Assembly: GCF_002159335.1 (NCBI RefSeq)
Contig: NZ_NFHP01000001.1
Span: 310,001 to 374,000 of the forward strand
DNA from: Collinsella sp. An7
Lineage (GTDB): Bacteria > Actinomycetota > Coriobacteriia > Coriobacteriales > Coriobacteriaceae
Length of the DNA: 64,000 nt
Reading direction: 5' to 3'
A program made the translations under genes and the position numbers. Below, one piece after another: positions 11,222-18,571 of the stretch (its first letter is position 1; each line of letters opens with the position of its first letter). Below the pieces are notes generated by a model, which saw only the letters and a program-made list of their open reading frames with translations, was not told where the DNA came from and ran no database searches.

Positions 11222-11325
11222 CCGGCCTCCTGTAGCACCTGATCTTGGCCTTCAATCGTCGGTCGGCGCACGCAAGGCGTCCTCCCTCCTCTTTCAGGCC
11301 AATCTCGGGCACTACAGGAGGCCGG
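11222..11325 (+). repeat. Hairpin repeat family A, copy 1
   Basis: Arms 11222-11250 and 11297-11325 pair (CCGGCCTCCTGTAG with CTACAGGAGGCCGG, then inner pairs). A 46-base loop starts TTCAATCGTCGGTCGGCG and ends CCTCCCTCCTCTTTCA. GCAC occurs on the 5' side of both arms and forms a symmetric mismatch. The loop is nearly identical in a second copy at 54389-54487, whose outer stem has a different sequence. It lies immediately 3' of the PurF-like gene. Confidence 0.8.
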
Positions 11326-11445
11326 CTCCGTAGCGGAGGGGCACGCCACCTTGCCCCTCAAGCCTTCGTGCATGGCACGAAGGCCTATGCCGCCTCGCTT
11401 CACGGCAATCTGGCGCACTGCGGCGGGCCGGCTCCGTTGCTGAGA
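11326..11445 (+). repeat. Hairpin repeat family A, degenerate copy
   Basis: This follows copy 1 directly and has the same plan: GCAC and CGCCAccTTGCC on the left, GGCAAtcTGGCGCAC on the right (11404-11418). A pyrimidine-rich CCGCCTCGCTTCAC precedes the right arm. In the loop, 11362-11371 and 11375-11384 form a perfect 10-bp hairpin (GCCTTCGTGC). The outer stem pairs less well than in the other two copies. Confidence 0.55.
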
Positions 11446-11447
11446 CG

Positions 11448-11503
11448 TGACAATGGGGACAGGTTGCTTTGTCACGTGACAAAGCAACCTGTCCCCATTG
11501 TCA
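11448..11503. repeat. Perfect 56-bp palindrome (family C-associated)
   Basis: Bases 11448-11475 are the exact reverse complement of 11476-11503, with no spacer. Each arm reads TGACAATGGGGACAGG followed by TTGCTTTGTCAC. A family C core lies just downstream at 11525-11537, and the TGACAxTGGGG end motif is shared with the palindrome at 16236. Confidence 0.9.
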
Positions 11504-11517
11504 TGTGCGGCGGATGG

Positions 11518-11555
11518 GTCAGTTGGGGACGTGTTCCGTTTGACCCATTTCGTAT
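11518..11555 (+). repeat. Family C repeat, copy 2
   Basis: GGGGACGTGTTCC at 11525-11537 followed by GTTTGACCCATTT, identical to the left arm of the 16236 palindrome over this stretch. The 660 bases between the PurF-like gene and the permease are otherwise non-coding and mostly occupied by these repeats. Confidence 0.75.
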
Positions 11556-11869
11556 GTTTCTCCCCGTTTTCGGGTTCATTTCGGGCTGACAAACAGATAA
11601 CAAGCCGGTTACGAGGCGTTTTCTGCGCGTTTTCGGCGCGGTTGCGCTTCCGTAACCTTGCCGTCGCCCGCCCGGAGCCTCTCCCAGCGCGCCCTAGGAT
11701 GGTCGTGTCGCGCGCCCGCTAACCCCTCGCGCGCGACTCGGGGACACGTCCCGGGCGCTCGGCCCGTTCCCATCCCGGTGCGCCCGAGACGTCTCCCATG
11801 CCCCGTGCGGCCTGCCCGGTACCAGCGGCTGCGCGCCCGCAAACCAACGGAACAGGGGGAGTGATCCAT

Positions 11870-13303
11870 ATGACGACAAACGCACGGAGGGAGGCCGCCC
11901 CAGCGGCCGAGACCTCGGAATACTTTGAGAAGCGCTCGCTTGCGCAGGGCTCGGTGAGCTGGGTGATGCTCATGGGGCTCGGCGTGGCCTACGCGATCTC
12001 GGGAGATTTCTCGGGCTGGAACTACGGCATCGCGCAGGGCGGCTGGGTCGGCATGCTCATCGCGTTTCTGGTAATGGGCGCCATGTACCTCTTCATGTCG
12101 TTCGGCCTCGCCGAGATGTCGTGCGCCATGCCCACGGCGGGTGCGGGCTACGCTTTCGCCCGCCGCGCGATGGGAAAGGTGGGCGGCGCCTTCACCGGGT
12201 TTGCCATCCTGGTTGATTTTGCCATCTGCCCCGCCGCCATCTCGACCTTCATCGCCGACTATGTGCACGCGCTGGGCTGGTTCTCCAACGTGCCCTCGGC
12301 GCTCATCATCGCCGTCTTCTTCGCCGTGTTCGTGGGGCTGCAGATCGTGGGCGTGGGCGAGGCCCTCAAGGTGACCTTTGGCATCACGCTCATCGCGGTC
12401 GCCGCCCTTGTGGTCTTTGCCGTGGGGATCACCCCGTCGTTCTCGGTGGGAAACCTTTTTGATATCGCTCCTGCAGCCTCCGGTGCGAGCGAGGCCCTGC
12501 CGTTTGGCGTGAGCGGCGTGATCGCGGCGCTGCCCTTCGGCATGTGGCTGTTCCTGGGCGTTGAGGGCGTGCCCCTTGCGGCCGAGGAGGCGCGCGACCC
12601 CGAGCGCGACATGCCACGCGGTATCATCGGCGCGATGCTCCTGCTCTTTATCACGGGCTTTGCGGCCGTCATGCTGGTCACGGGTGGTGCGGGGGCGCTC
12701 TTTGCCGGAACCGCCGCGGCCCCGCTCGTCGACGCCCTGAACGAGGTCGGCGCCCCCGGTTTTGCCGCGTTCGTGAACGTGGCCGGCCTCGCCGGACTCG
12801 TGGCATCGTTCTTCTCGTGCATCTACAGCGCCTCGCGCCAGGCGTTCGCCCTCTCGCGCGCCGGCTACCTGCCGAAGTTCCTCTCCTATACCGGTTCGCG
12901 CAAGACGCCCTTCGTCTCGCTCGTGGTGCTCGGCGTGATTGAGGTCGTCCTCGCCGTAGGCATCGGCAACGGCAGCGCCCTGCTCAACATGGCTGTCTTT
13001 GCTGCTTGCGTCTCGTACGCCATGATGAACCTCTCGCACATCCTGCTGCACCTCCACGAGCCCCAGATGGAGCGCGCGTTCGTGGCGCCCGGCGGCATTG
13101 CGCTCACCTCGATCTCGCTGGTGCTCGCGCTGGTGGCCCTGGTCTCGACCTTCTTCGTGGATGTGGTCGCCGCCGGCTGCACGCTCGCCGTGCTCGTGGC
13201 GCTCATGGTCTACTTCTTCGTCTACTCGCGTCACCACCTGGTGGCAAATGCCCCGGACGAGGAGTTCGCGGCCCTCGCCGCGGCCGAGGCGGAGCTCGCC
13301 TAG
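11870..13303 (+). CDS. APC-family amino acid/ethanolamine permease
   Basis: A 477-residue protein with about 12 membrane helices and the amino acid-polyamine-organocation fold. GVAYAISGDFSGWNYGIAQGG in helix 1 and AEMSCAMPTAGAGYAFARRAMG in helix 3 are very close to the substrate-binding helices of ethanolamine permeases (EutP/Eat type). FLGVEGVPLAAEEARDPERD is the conserved helix 6-7 region. It should bring a small amine or amino acid across the cytoplasmic membrane. ATG at 11870 follows AGGGGGA. The next two plus-strand genes encode a PLP enzyme and a small-molecule kinase, which supports ethanolamine or a related amino alcohol as cargo. Confidence 0.85.
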   Translation: MTTNARREAAPAAETSEYFEKRSLAQGSVSWVMLMGLGVAYAISGDFSGWNYGIAQGGWVGMLIAFLVMGAMYLFMSFGLAEMSCAMPTAGAGYAFARRAMGKVGGAFTGFAILVDFAICPAAISTFIADYVHALGWFSNVPSALIIAVFFAVFVGLQIVGVGEALKVTFGITLIAVAALVVFAVGITPSFSVGNLFDIAPAASGASEALPFGVSGVIAALPFGMWLFLGVEGVPLAAEEARDPERDMPRGIIGAMLLLFITGFAAVMLVTGGAGALFAGTAAAPLVDALNEVGAPGFAAFVNVAGLAGLVASFFSCIYSASRQAFALSRAGYLPKFLSYTGSRKTPFVSLVVLGVIEVVLAVGIGNGSALLNMAVFAACVSYAMMNLSHILLHLHEPQMERAFVAPGGIALTSISLVLALVALVSTFFVDVVAAGCTLAVLVALMVYFFVYSRHHLVANAPDEEFAALAAAEAELA

Positions 13304-13381
13304 CACAGTCCCCGTCCCACACCGTCCGGTGTCCGGCTCCTTTGCCCCAGCCCAAACCCCACTCACGAAAAGAGGCCTCCC

Positions 13382-14734
13382 ATGGCTCAACCTTCCGTCC
13401 CCGAGGAGAACGTAGGCATCCTCAATTCCAACAGCTTTGACATGGCCGACCTGCCCACGCTCACCGGCGAGCTCCACGATCTCGTTGCCCGCCGCGAGGT
13501 GCTCGGCCCCTGCTACCGGCTCTTCTACCAGCGACCACTCCACCTGGTGCGCGGCCGGGGGTGCCGGCTCTTTGACGCCGACGGCACCGAGTACCTCGAT
13601 ATGTATAACAACATCCCCTCGATCGGGCATGCCAACCCGGTGGTGACCGAGGCGGTGACGCGCCAGCTCGAGCTTATCAACACGCACACGCGCTACGTGC
13701 ATGAGAATCTGCTCGACTACGCCGACGAGCTCCTCGAGACCCTGCCCGAGCCTATCGACCGCATCATGTTCATGCTCTCGGGCTCCGAGGCCAACGACCT
13801 CGCACTGCGCTGCGCCAAGCTCTACTCGGGCGGCGAGGGCATTATCGTGACCTCCGAGGCGTACCACGGCAACACCGAGCTCGTCTCGGGCGTCTCGCCC
13901 TCCATCGGCAAGGACGTGCCCATGAGCCGGACGATGCGCATGATCGAGAGCCCCGACACCTACCGGCTCGGCACCGACGAGATCGGCCCGTGGATGTGCG
14001 AGCAGATAAGCGCGCAGATTGCCGATATGCGCCGGCACGGGATCGAGTTTGCAGGCGTGATCTTTGACAGCATCTTCTCGTCCGACGGTGTGATTCCCGG
14101 CGCGCCGGGCTTTCTCAAGTCGGTGGTGGACCTTGTGCATGCCGAGGGCGGCGTCTACATTGCCGATGAGGTGCAGCCCGGGTTCTGCCGTACGGGCAAG
14201 GGGTTCTGGGGCTTTGAGCGCCACGGCATCGTGCCCGATATCGTGACGATGGGCAAACCCATGGCAAACGGCATCGCTTGCTCAGGCATGGCGATCAAGC
14301 ACGAGGTGCTCGACGCCTTTGCGCGCACCTATCCCTACTTCAACACCTTTGCGGGAAACCCCGTGGCCATGGCCGCGGCGTTGGCGGTGCTCCACTACCT
14401 CAAGGATGAGCACGTGCTCGAGCATGTGGACGCGATCGGCGACAAGCTGGTGGACGAGCTGCTCGCCATGGCCCTGAAGCACCCCGTGCTCGGCGATGTG
14501 CGCGGGACGGGCCTGTTTGTGGGCGTGGACATCGTGGTTCCGGGCACGACCGAGCCCGACCGCGCGCTCGCGGTGCGGCTTATCGAGCAGCTGCGCGAGG
14601 AGCGCGTGCTCATCTCGCTCTGCGGCCCCTACGGCAGCGTGCTCAAGATTCGCCCGCCGCTCGTGTTTGATGAGGACGACTTGGCGTTCTTTGTGGCCGC
14701 GCTCGAGCGGGCGCTCACGGCGCTGGGGGTGTAG
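13382..14734 (+). CDS. Class III PLP aminotransferase-fold enzyme (phospho-lyase candidate)
   Basis: A 450-residue fold-type I PLP enzyme of class III. GSEAN at 134-138 binds the cofactor phosphate, YIADEVQPG contains the pyridine-nitrogen Asp262, and TMGKPMANG carries the Schiff-base Lys292. Ordinary members are omega-amino acid transaminases. The AGXT2L1/AGXT2L2 subgroup instead eliminates phosphate and ammonia from phosphoethanolamine or 5-phosphohydroxylysine. An APH-fold kinase encoded directly downstream and an ethanolamine-type permease upstream make the phospho-lyase reading attractive here, but sequence alone does not exclude a transaminase. A Shine-Dalgarno AAAAGAGG precedes the ATG. 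Confidence 0.82.
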   Translation: MAQPSVPEENVGILNSNSFDMADLPTLTGELHDLVARREVLGPCYRLFYQRPLHLVRGRGCRLFDADGTEYLDMYNNIPSIGHANPVVTEAVTRQLELINTHTRYVHENLLDYADELLETLPEPIDRIMFMLSGSEANDLALRCAKLYSGGEGIIVTSEAYHGNTELVSGVSPSIGKDVPMSRTMRMIESPDTYRLGTDEIGPWMCEQISAQIADMRRHGIEFAGVIFDSIFSSDGVIPGAPGFLKSVVDLVHAEGGVYIADEVQPGFCRTGKGFWGFERHGIVPDIVTMGKPMANGIACSGMAIKHEVLDAFARTYPYFNTFAGNPVAMAAALAVLHYLKDEHVLEHVDAIGDKLVDELLAMALKHPVLGDVRGTGLFVGVDIVVPGTTEPDRALAVRLIEQLREERVLISLCGPYGSVLKIRPPLVFDEDDLAFFVAALERALTALGV

Positions 14735-14845
14735 CGCCTGCGCGCCGCGTGCGGGGTGCGGAGCGCCCACGCCCCGTCCCGCCTGCGTTCGCACGGCTCC
14801 ACAACCCATCGCCCCGTCCACCCTCGCAGGAAAGGATGATCCCCC

Positions 14846-15850
14846 ATGGCAACCAACTTTGATAACCCCGAGCTCTTTCAATGGGTGGCCGAGCAGGCGG
14901 CCGCGCGCTACCCCTTCGATAACCCGGGCTGCCGTCTGCTGGCCTTCTCCGAGAACGCCACGTACCTCATCTTTGACCCCGTAACCGGTGAGAAGCTCTG
15001 CGTGCTGCGTGTGGGACGCCCCGGCTACCACACCCGCCCGGAGTACGAGAGCGAGATCAGCTGGCTCCGGCAGATCAACGACTACACGCCGCTCACCGTG
15101 GCAAATCCCATTCCCGCGCGCGATGGGTCCTTTATCCAGGAGGTGACCGACCCCGCAACGGGCAACGTCTACTTCTGCATGGCAACGGAATTTCTCTCGG
15201 GCGAGACCCTCGAGCACGAGACCGACCCCGCCGCCGTTCCACGGCACTTTGAGATGCTCGGCGAGATCACGGCCTACCTGCACCGTCAGACCGAGATTTG
15301 GAATGGCACCAAAGAAATCGTCCGCCCCCACTGGGACTGCGACAACATGATCGGGCCGCACGCCATCTGGGGCGACTGGCGGGCCTATCCCGAGCTCACG
15401 CCCGAGACGCAGGGGGCGATCGAGCGCTGCGTGGGCATCATCTACCGCCGGCTCGAGCGGTACGGCAAGACGCCCCAAAACTACGGCGTTATCCATGCCG
15501 ACCTGCGCGACACCAACATCATCGTGGAGGGCGACGCGGTGAAGGTGATCGACTTCGACGACTTCGGCTTTGGCTGGCACCTGCACGACCTCGCCGGTGC
15601 CCTCACCTTTATCGAGGAGCGCGACGACGTGCCCGACCTGGTGAACGCGTGGCTCGACGGTTACCGCAAGGTGCTGCCGTTTACCGATACCGATTTTGTA
15701 GAGATCGACACGTTCATTTTGCAGCGCCGCATCCAGATGCTCGCGTGGCTCGCGAGCCATCAGGACTCAACGCCCGTGCAGGGCTATATGGAGGGGTATC
15801 TGGACGGAACGATGGGGCTCGTCGACCGGTATCTGAAGCTCTTTGGATAA
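14846..15850 (+). CDS. APH/choline-kinase-fold small-molecule kinase
   Basis: A 334-residue protein of the aminoglycoside phosphotransferase superfamily. The catalytic loop VIHADLRDTNI supplies Asp219 and Asn224, and VIDFDDFGFGWHLHDLA supplies the metal-binding Asp236. This fold includes hydroxylysine kinase, homoserine kinase II, ethanolamine/choline kinases and antibiotic kinases. Its place after a class III PLP enzyme mirrors the kinase plus phospho-lyase pair of hydroxylysine and ethanolamine breakdown, where the kinase makes the O-phosphate the lyase consumes. Antibiotic resistance is less likely in this context. ATG at 14846 follows GGAAAGGATGATCCCCC. Confidence 0.8.
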   Translation: MATNFDNPELFQWVAEQAAARYPFDNPGCRLLAFSENATYLIFDPVTGEKLCVLRVGRPGYHTRPEYESEISWLRQINDYTPLTVANPIPARDGSFIQEVTDPATGNVYFCMATEFLSGETLEHETDPAAVPRHFEMLGEITAYLHRQTEIWNGTKEIVRPHWDCDNMIGPHAIWGDWRAYPELTPETQGAIERCVGIIYRRLERYGKTPQNYGVIHADLRDTNIIVEGDAVKVIDFDDFGFGWHLHDLAGALTFIEERDDVPDLVNAWLDGYRKVLPFTDTDFVEIDTFILQRRIQMLAWLASHQDSTPVQGYMEGYLDGTMGLVDRYLKLFG

Positions 15851-15892
15851 GGCGGGGACACGCAGGATAAAACAGCTGAAAGGAAGTGCACG

Positions 15893-16234
15893 ATGAAGGC
15901 GATCGAGCTCATCATCAACGGCGACAAGTTGGACCGCGTCATGCAGCTGCTGTCGACGTTTAGCAAGAGCGGCATCTTTGTGGCGCAGGGGTTTGGCTAT
16001 GGGCATCAGCATGGGTTTAAGCAGGTCTATACGCGTGACGACGACCGCGGCGTAAAGATCCTGCCCAAGGTCTCGGTGCGCACGGTGGTGGAGGACGCGC
16101 TTGCCGAGCAGGTGGTCGATACGCTCGTTGCGGAGCTGGGGAGTGCGTCGTTTGGCGACGGAAAGATCTTCATCACCGACGTGATCGATGCGGTGCGGGT
16201 GCGTACGGGCGAGCACGGCGACGAGGCCCTCTAG
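15893..16234 (+). CDS. P-II-family nitrogen/metabolite sensor with variant T-loop
   Basis: A 113-residue GlnB/GlnK-like trimer subunit. The core is well conserved: MKAIELIINGDKLDRVMQLL, GFGYGHQHGF, LPKVSVRTVV, then GDGKIFITDVIDAVRVRTGE for the B- and C-loops that bind ATP and 2-oxoglutarate. The T-loop reads VYTRDDDRGVKILPK. The uridylylated Tyr51 of the enterobacterial protein is replaced by Asp51, and there is one extra residue. It therefore cannot be uridylylated at the canonical Tyr and probably has a different partner. The gene is 42 bases after the kinase and likely belongs to the same unit. Confidence 0.85.
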   Translation: MKAIELIINGDKLDRVMQLLSTFSKSGIFVAQGFGYGHQHGFKQVYTRDDDRGVKILPKVSVRTVVEDALAEQVVDTLVAELGSASFGDGKIFITDVIDAVRVRTGEHGDEAL

Positions 16235-16235
16235 C

Positions 16236-16323
16236 GTGACAGTGGGGCATTTGGGGACGTGTTCCGTTTGACCCATTTGCAAATGGGTCAAACGGAACAC
16301 GTCCCCAAATGTCCCACTGTCAC
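16236..16323. repeat. 88-bp palindrome built from two family C arms
   Basis: Arms 16236-16278 and 16281-16323 are 43 bases each with a GC spacer. They pair except for one position that would be a G-U wobble in RNA. Each arm carries GTGACAGTGGGG, the core GGGGACGTGTTCC and GTTTGACCCATTT. It begins right after the P-II stop and could double as a strong terminator, although only a short A/T stretch follows. Confidence 0.9.
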
Positions 16324-16325
16324 AA

Positions 16326-16421
16326 AATTGAACTTTGCAGGATGCTCCTGGCGTGGTACACTTGCCTGCAATTGAACGAATTGAACTTCTGACCGTCCGC
16401 TGAGGCGCAGGAGTTCAATTT
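16326..16421. promoter_or_regulatory. Cluster of TTGAAC boxes upstream of the XRE-aminotransferase gene
   Basis: AATTGAACTT occurs at 16326-16335 and 16379-16388, AATTGAAC at 16370-16377, and the inverted form AGTTCAATTT at 16412-16421, just before the ribosome binding site. A weak promoter (TTGCAG 16335-16340, TACACT 16357-16362, 16-base spacing) lies among them. Four copies in one short region suggest an operator, possibly for the XRE domain encoded immediately downstream. Confidence 0.55.
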
Positions 16422-16440
16422 TTCGGTGAGAGGAGGCGCG

Positions 16441-18117
16441 ATGGGGGAGAGCACCGGGAGCACGTTTGCCGAGCGGCTGAACCGCTCGCTCGACGCCGCC
16501 GGCCTCAAGCAAGCAGACCTTATCCGCGCGGCGGGTGCGCGCGGGCAGAAGCTCGGCAAGAGCCAGGTGAGCCAGTACGTGAGCGGCAAGACCCTGCCGC
16601 GCCCGCGCGTGATGCGCCTGTTAGCCGAGCTCCTCAACGTGGACGAGCGCTGGCTTGCCGCAGGGGAGGGCCCAGCGGCCTCCGGAGCCCCTACTGCCAC
16701 TGACGGCAGCGGTCCCGCCGCTCCCAGCTCGGCGGCCGCCACGGCCTCGGCGGCCTCTGCATTCGCCGCGGCCCCGCCCACCCCGGCGCGAGCCGCCGCG
16801 CGGCCTGAGACCGCAGCCCCCTTCCCGTCATCCACCGCGGCGTCCGAGTCCGTCCTCCAAAGTGGCCCCGGCCCGCGTTCCACCCAAAGGAGCACCCCCA
16901 TGCGCGAGTTCAAAAAATCCACCAAGCTCGATAACGTTCTCTACGATGTCCGCGGCCCCGTGGCCGACGAGGCGGCCCGCATGGAGGACGAGGGTCTGCG
17001 CATCCTTAAGCTCAACATCGGCAACCCGGCGCCCTTCGGCTTCCGCACGCCCGACGAGGTCGTGACCGACATGCGTCAGCAGCTCCCCGACTGCGAGGGC
17101 TACTCCGACTCCAAGGGCCTCTTTTCGGCGCGCAAGGCCATCATGCAGTACGCGCAGCTCAAGCATATCCCCAACGTCTCGATGGACGGTATCTACACCG
17201 GCAACGGCGTCTCGGAGCTCATCCAGCTCTGCATGAACGCCCTGCTCGACACCGGCGACGAGATCCTCATTCCGAGCCCCGACTACCCGCTCTGGACGGC
17301 CTGCGCCACGCTTGCCGGCGGCACGCCCGTGCACTACGTCTGTGACGAGGAGGCCGAGTGGAACCCCGACCTCGCCGACCTGGAGTCCAAGATCACGAGC
17401 AATACCAAGGCCATCGTCATCATCAACCCCAACAACCCCACGGGCGCCGTCTACCCGCGCGAGGTGCTCGAGCAGATTGTCGAGATCGCCCGTCGGCACG
17501 GTCTCATGATCTTCTCGGACGAGATCTACGACCGCCTCTGCATGGACGGTGTGGAGCACATCTCGATCGCCTCGCTCGCGCCCGACCTGCCCTGCGTGAC
17601 GTTCTCGGGCCTCTCCAAGAGCCATATGATCGCGGGTTACCGCATCGGCTGGATGGTGCTCTCGGGCAACAAGCGCTGCATGAAGGACTTTATCTACGGC
17701 ATCAACATGCTCTCCAATATGCGCCTGTGCTCCAACGTGCCGGCGCAGTCCGTTGTGCAGACGGCGCTCGGCGGCTACCAGAGCGTAGAGCGCTACGTAG
17801 AGCCGGGCGGGCGCATCTACGAGCAGCGCGAGTATGTCTACAAGGCGCTCAACGAGATTCCGGGCATCAGCGTGGTCAAGCCCAAGGCGGCGTTCTACAT
17901 CTTCCCCAAGATGGACGTCGAGCGGTTCAACATCACCGATGACGAGCAATTCGCCCTCGACCTCCTGCACGAGAAGCGCATCCTCATCACGCGCGGTGGC
18001 GGCTTTAACTGGGGCAAGCCCGACCATTTCCGCATCGTGTACCTGCCGCGCATGGAGGTCCTGCACGAGGCGCTCACCGATCTGGCCGACTTCTTTGCGC
18101 ATTACCGCCAAGGGTAA
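16441..18117 (+). CDS. alaA: XRE helix-turn-helix fused to AlaA-type aminotransferase
   Basis: A 558-residue fusion. Residues 1-70 form an XRE/Cro HTH (FAERLNRSLDAAGLKQADLI, KSQVSQYVSGKTLPRP) with the LLNVDERWLAAGEG ending usual in phage-type regulators. A low-complexity Ala/Pro/Ser linker follows, then from residue 154 a complete class I PLP aminotransferase close to Escherichia coli AlaA: LNIGNPAPFGF, GNGVSELI, PDYPLWTA, INPNNPTGAVY and the PLP lysine in SGLSKSHMIAGYR. It should interconvert pyruvate/glutamate and alanine/2-oxoglutarate. AAAGGAG at 16886-16892 sits seven bases before an in-frame ATG at 16900, so the enzyme alone may also be made. AGGAGG precedes the ATG at 16441. Confidence 0.85.
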   Translation: MGESTGSTFAERLNRSLDAAGLKQADLIRAAGARGQKLGKSQVSQYVSGKTLPRPRVMRLLAELLNVDERWLAAGEGPAASGAPTATDGSGPAAPSSAAATASAASAFAAAPPTPARAAARPETAAPFPSSTAASESVLQSGPGPRSTQRSTPMREFKKSTKLDNVLYDVRGPVADEAARMEDEGLRILKLNIGNPAPFGFRTPDEVVTDMRQQLPDCEGYSDSKGLFSARKAIMQYAQLKHIPNVSMDGIYTGNGVSELIQLCMNALLDTGDEILIPSPDYPLWTACATLAGGTPVHYVCDEEAEWNPDLADLESKITSNTKAIVIINPNNPTGAVYPREVLEQIVEIARRHGLMIFSDEIYDRLCMDGVEHISIASLAPDLPCVTFSGLSKSHMIAGYRIGWMVLSGNKRCMKDFIYGINMLSNMRLCSNVPAQSVVQTALGGYQSVERYVEPGGRIYEQREYVYKALNEIPGISVVKPKAAFYIFPKMDVERFNITDDEQFALDLLHEKRILITRGGGFNWGKPDHFRIVYLPRMEVLHEALTDLADFFAHYRQG

Positions 18118-18189
18118 GGTGCGCAGGCGGGCGGTTTATGTGGCGTAGGGGCATATGGCGCCGCACCTCGCCGTTGAAAGAACGTTGAC

Positions 18190-18231
18190 GGGCGGCTCGC
18201 TTCTTCCAAACAGGGGAGAGGCGAGCCGCCC
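18190..18231 (+). terminator. Hairpin downstream of the XRE-aminotransferase gene
   Basis: GGGCGGCTCGC at 18190-18200 pairs exactly with 18221-18231 across a 20-base loop. The following CCGTTGTTG has only a weak T content, so termination may be inefficient or Rho-assisted. Confidence 0.5.
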
Positions 18232-18286
18232 CGTTGTTGCCGCGGGGCGCCGGGTTGCCTGTGCCGTGCGCGGGGCCGCTGGTACC

Positions 18287-18360
18287 GCCGCGTCGAGCGC
18301 TGAAGGTGCCACGCGATCGATGGCGTGCAGCCCTTCGGTCCTGACTGCCGCGTCGAGCGC
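18287..18360 (+). repeat. Direct 14-bp repeat with internal hairpin in the 18118-18571 gap
   Basis: GCCGCGTCGAGCGC at 18287-18300 recurs at 18347-18360, 60 bases apart. Between them GAAGGTGCCACGC and GGCGTGCAGCCCTTC can pair. A TATAAG at 18491-18496 is a possible -10 box for galU. Nothing else in this 454-base gap looks coding. Confidence 0.5.
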
Positions 18361-18571
18361 GGGACATCCAACCTCACCGCCGACCGCTCGCCCGGCCTAA
18401 GCGACCGCTTGCGGTGCCCGCGCGCCCGGCACTCTGGAGTTTGCTTGAGTTTTGAGGGGGCCCGCGCACCCTGCGCTACGATACCCCGCGTATAAGTCTA
18501 GTCGACGTCCGGGCCCCGGCCCGGTGCCGCGCCCCGCGCGGGCGCGCCCAAGAAAGGACCAGTCACCAGCC

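Noticed and set aside
11609-14224. Long minus-strand frame opposite the permease and PLP enzyme
   Set aside because: His/Arg/Gly-rich shadow sequence without family motifs, overlapping two clear genes.
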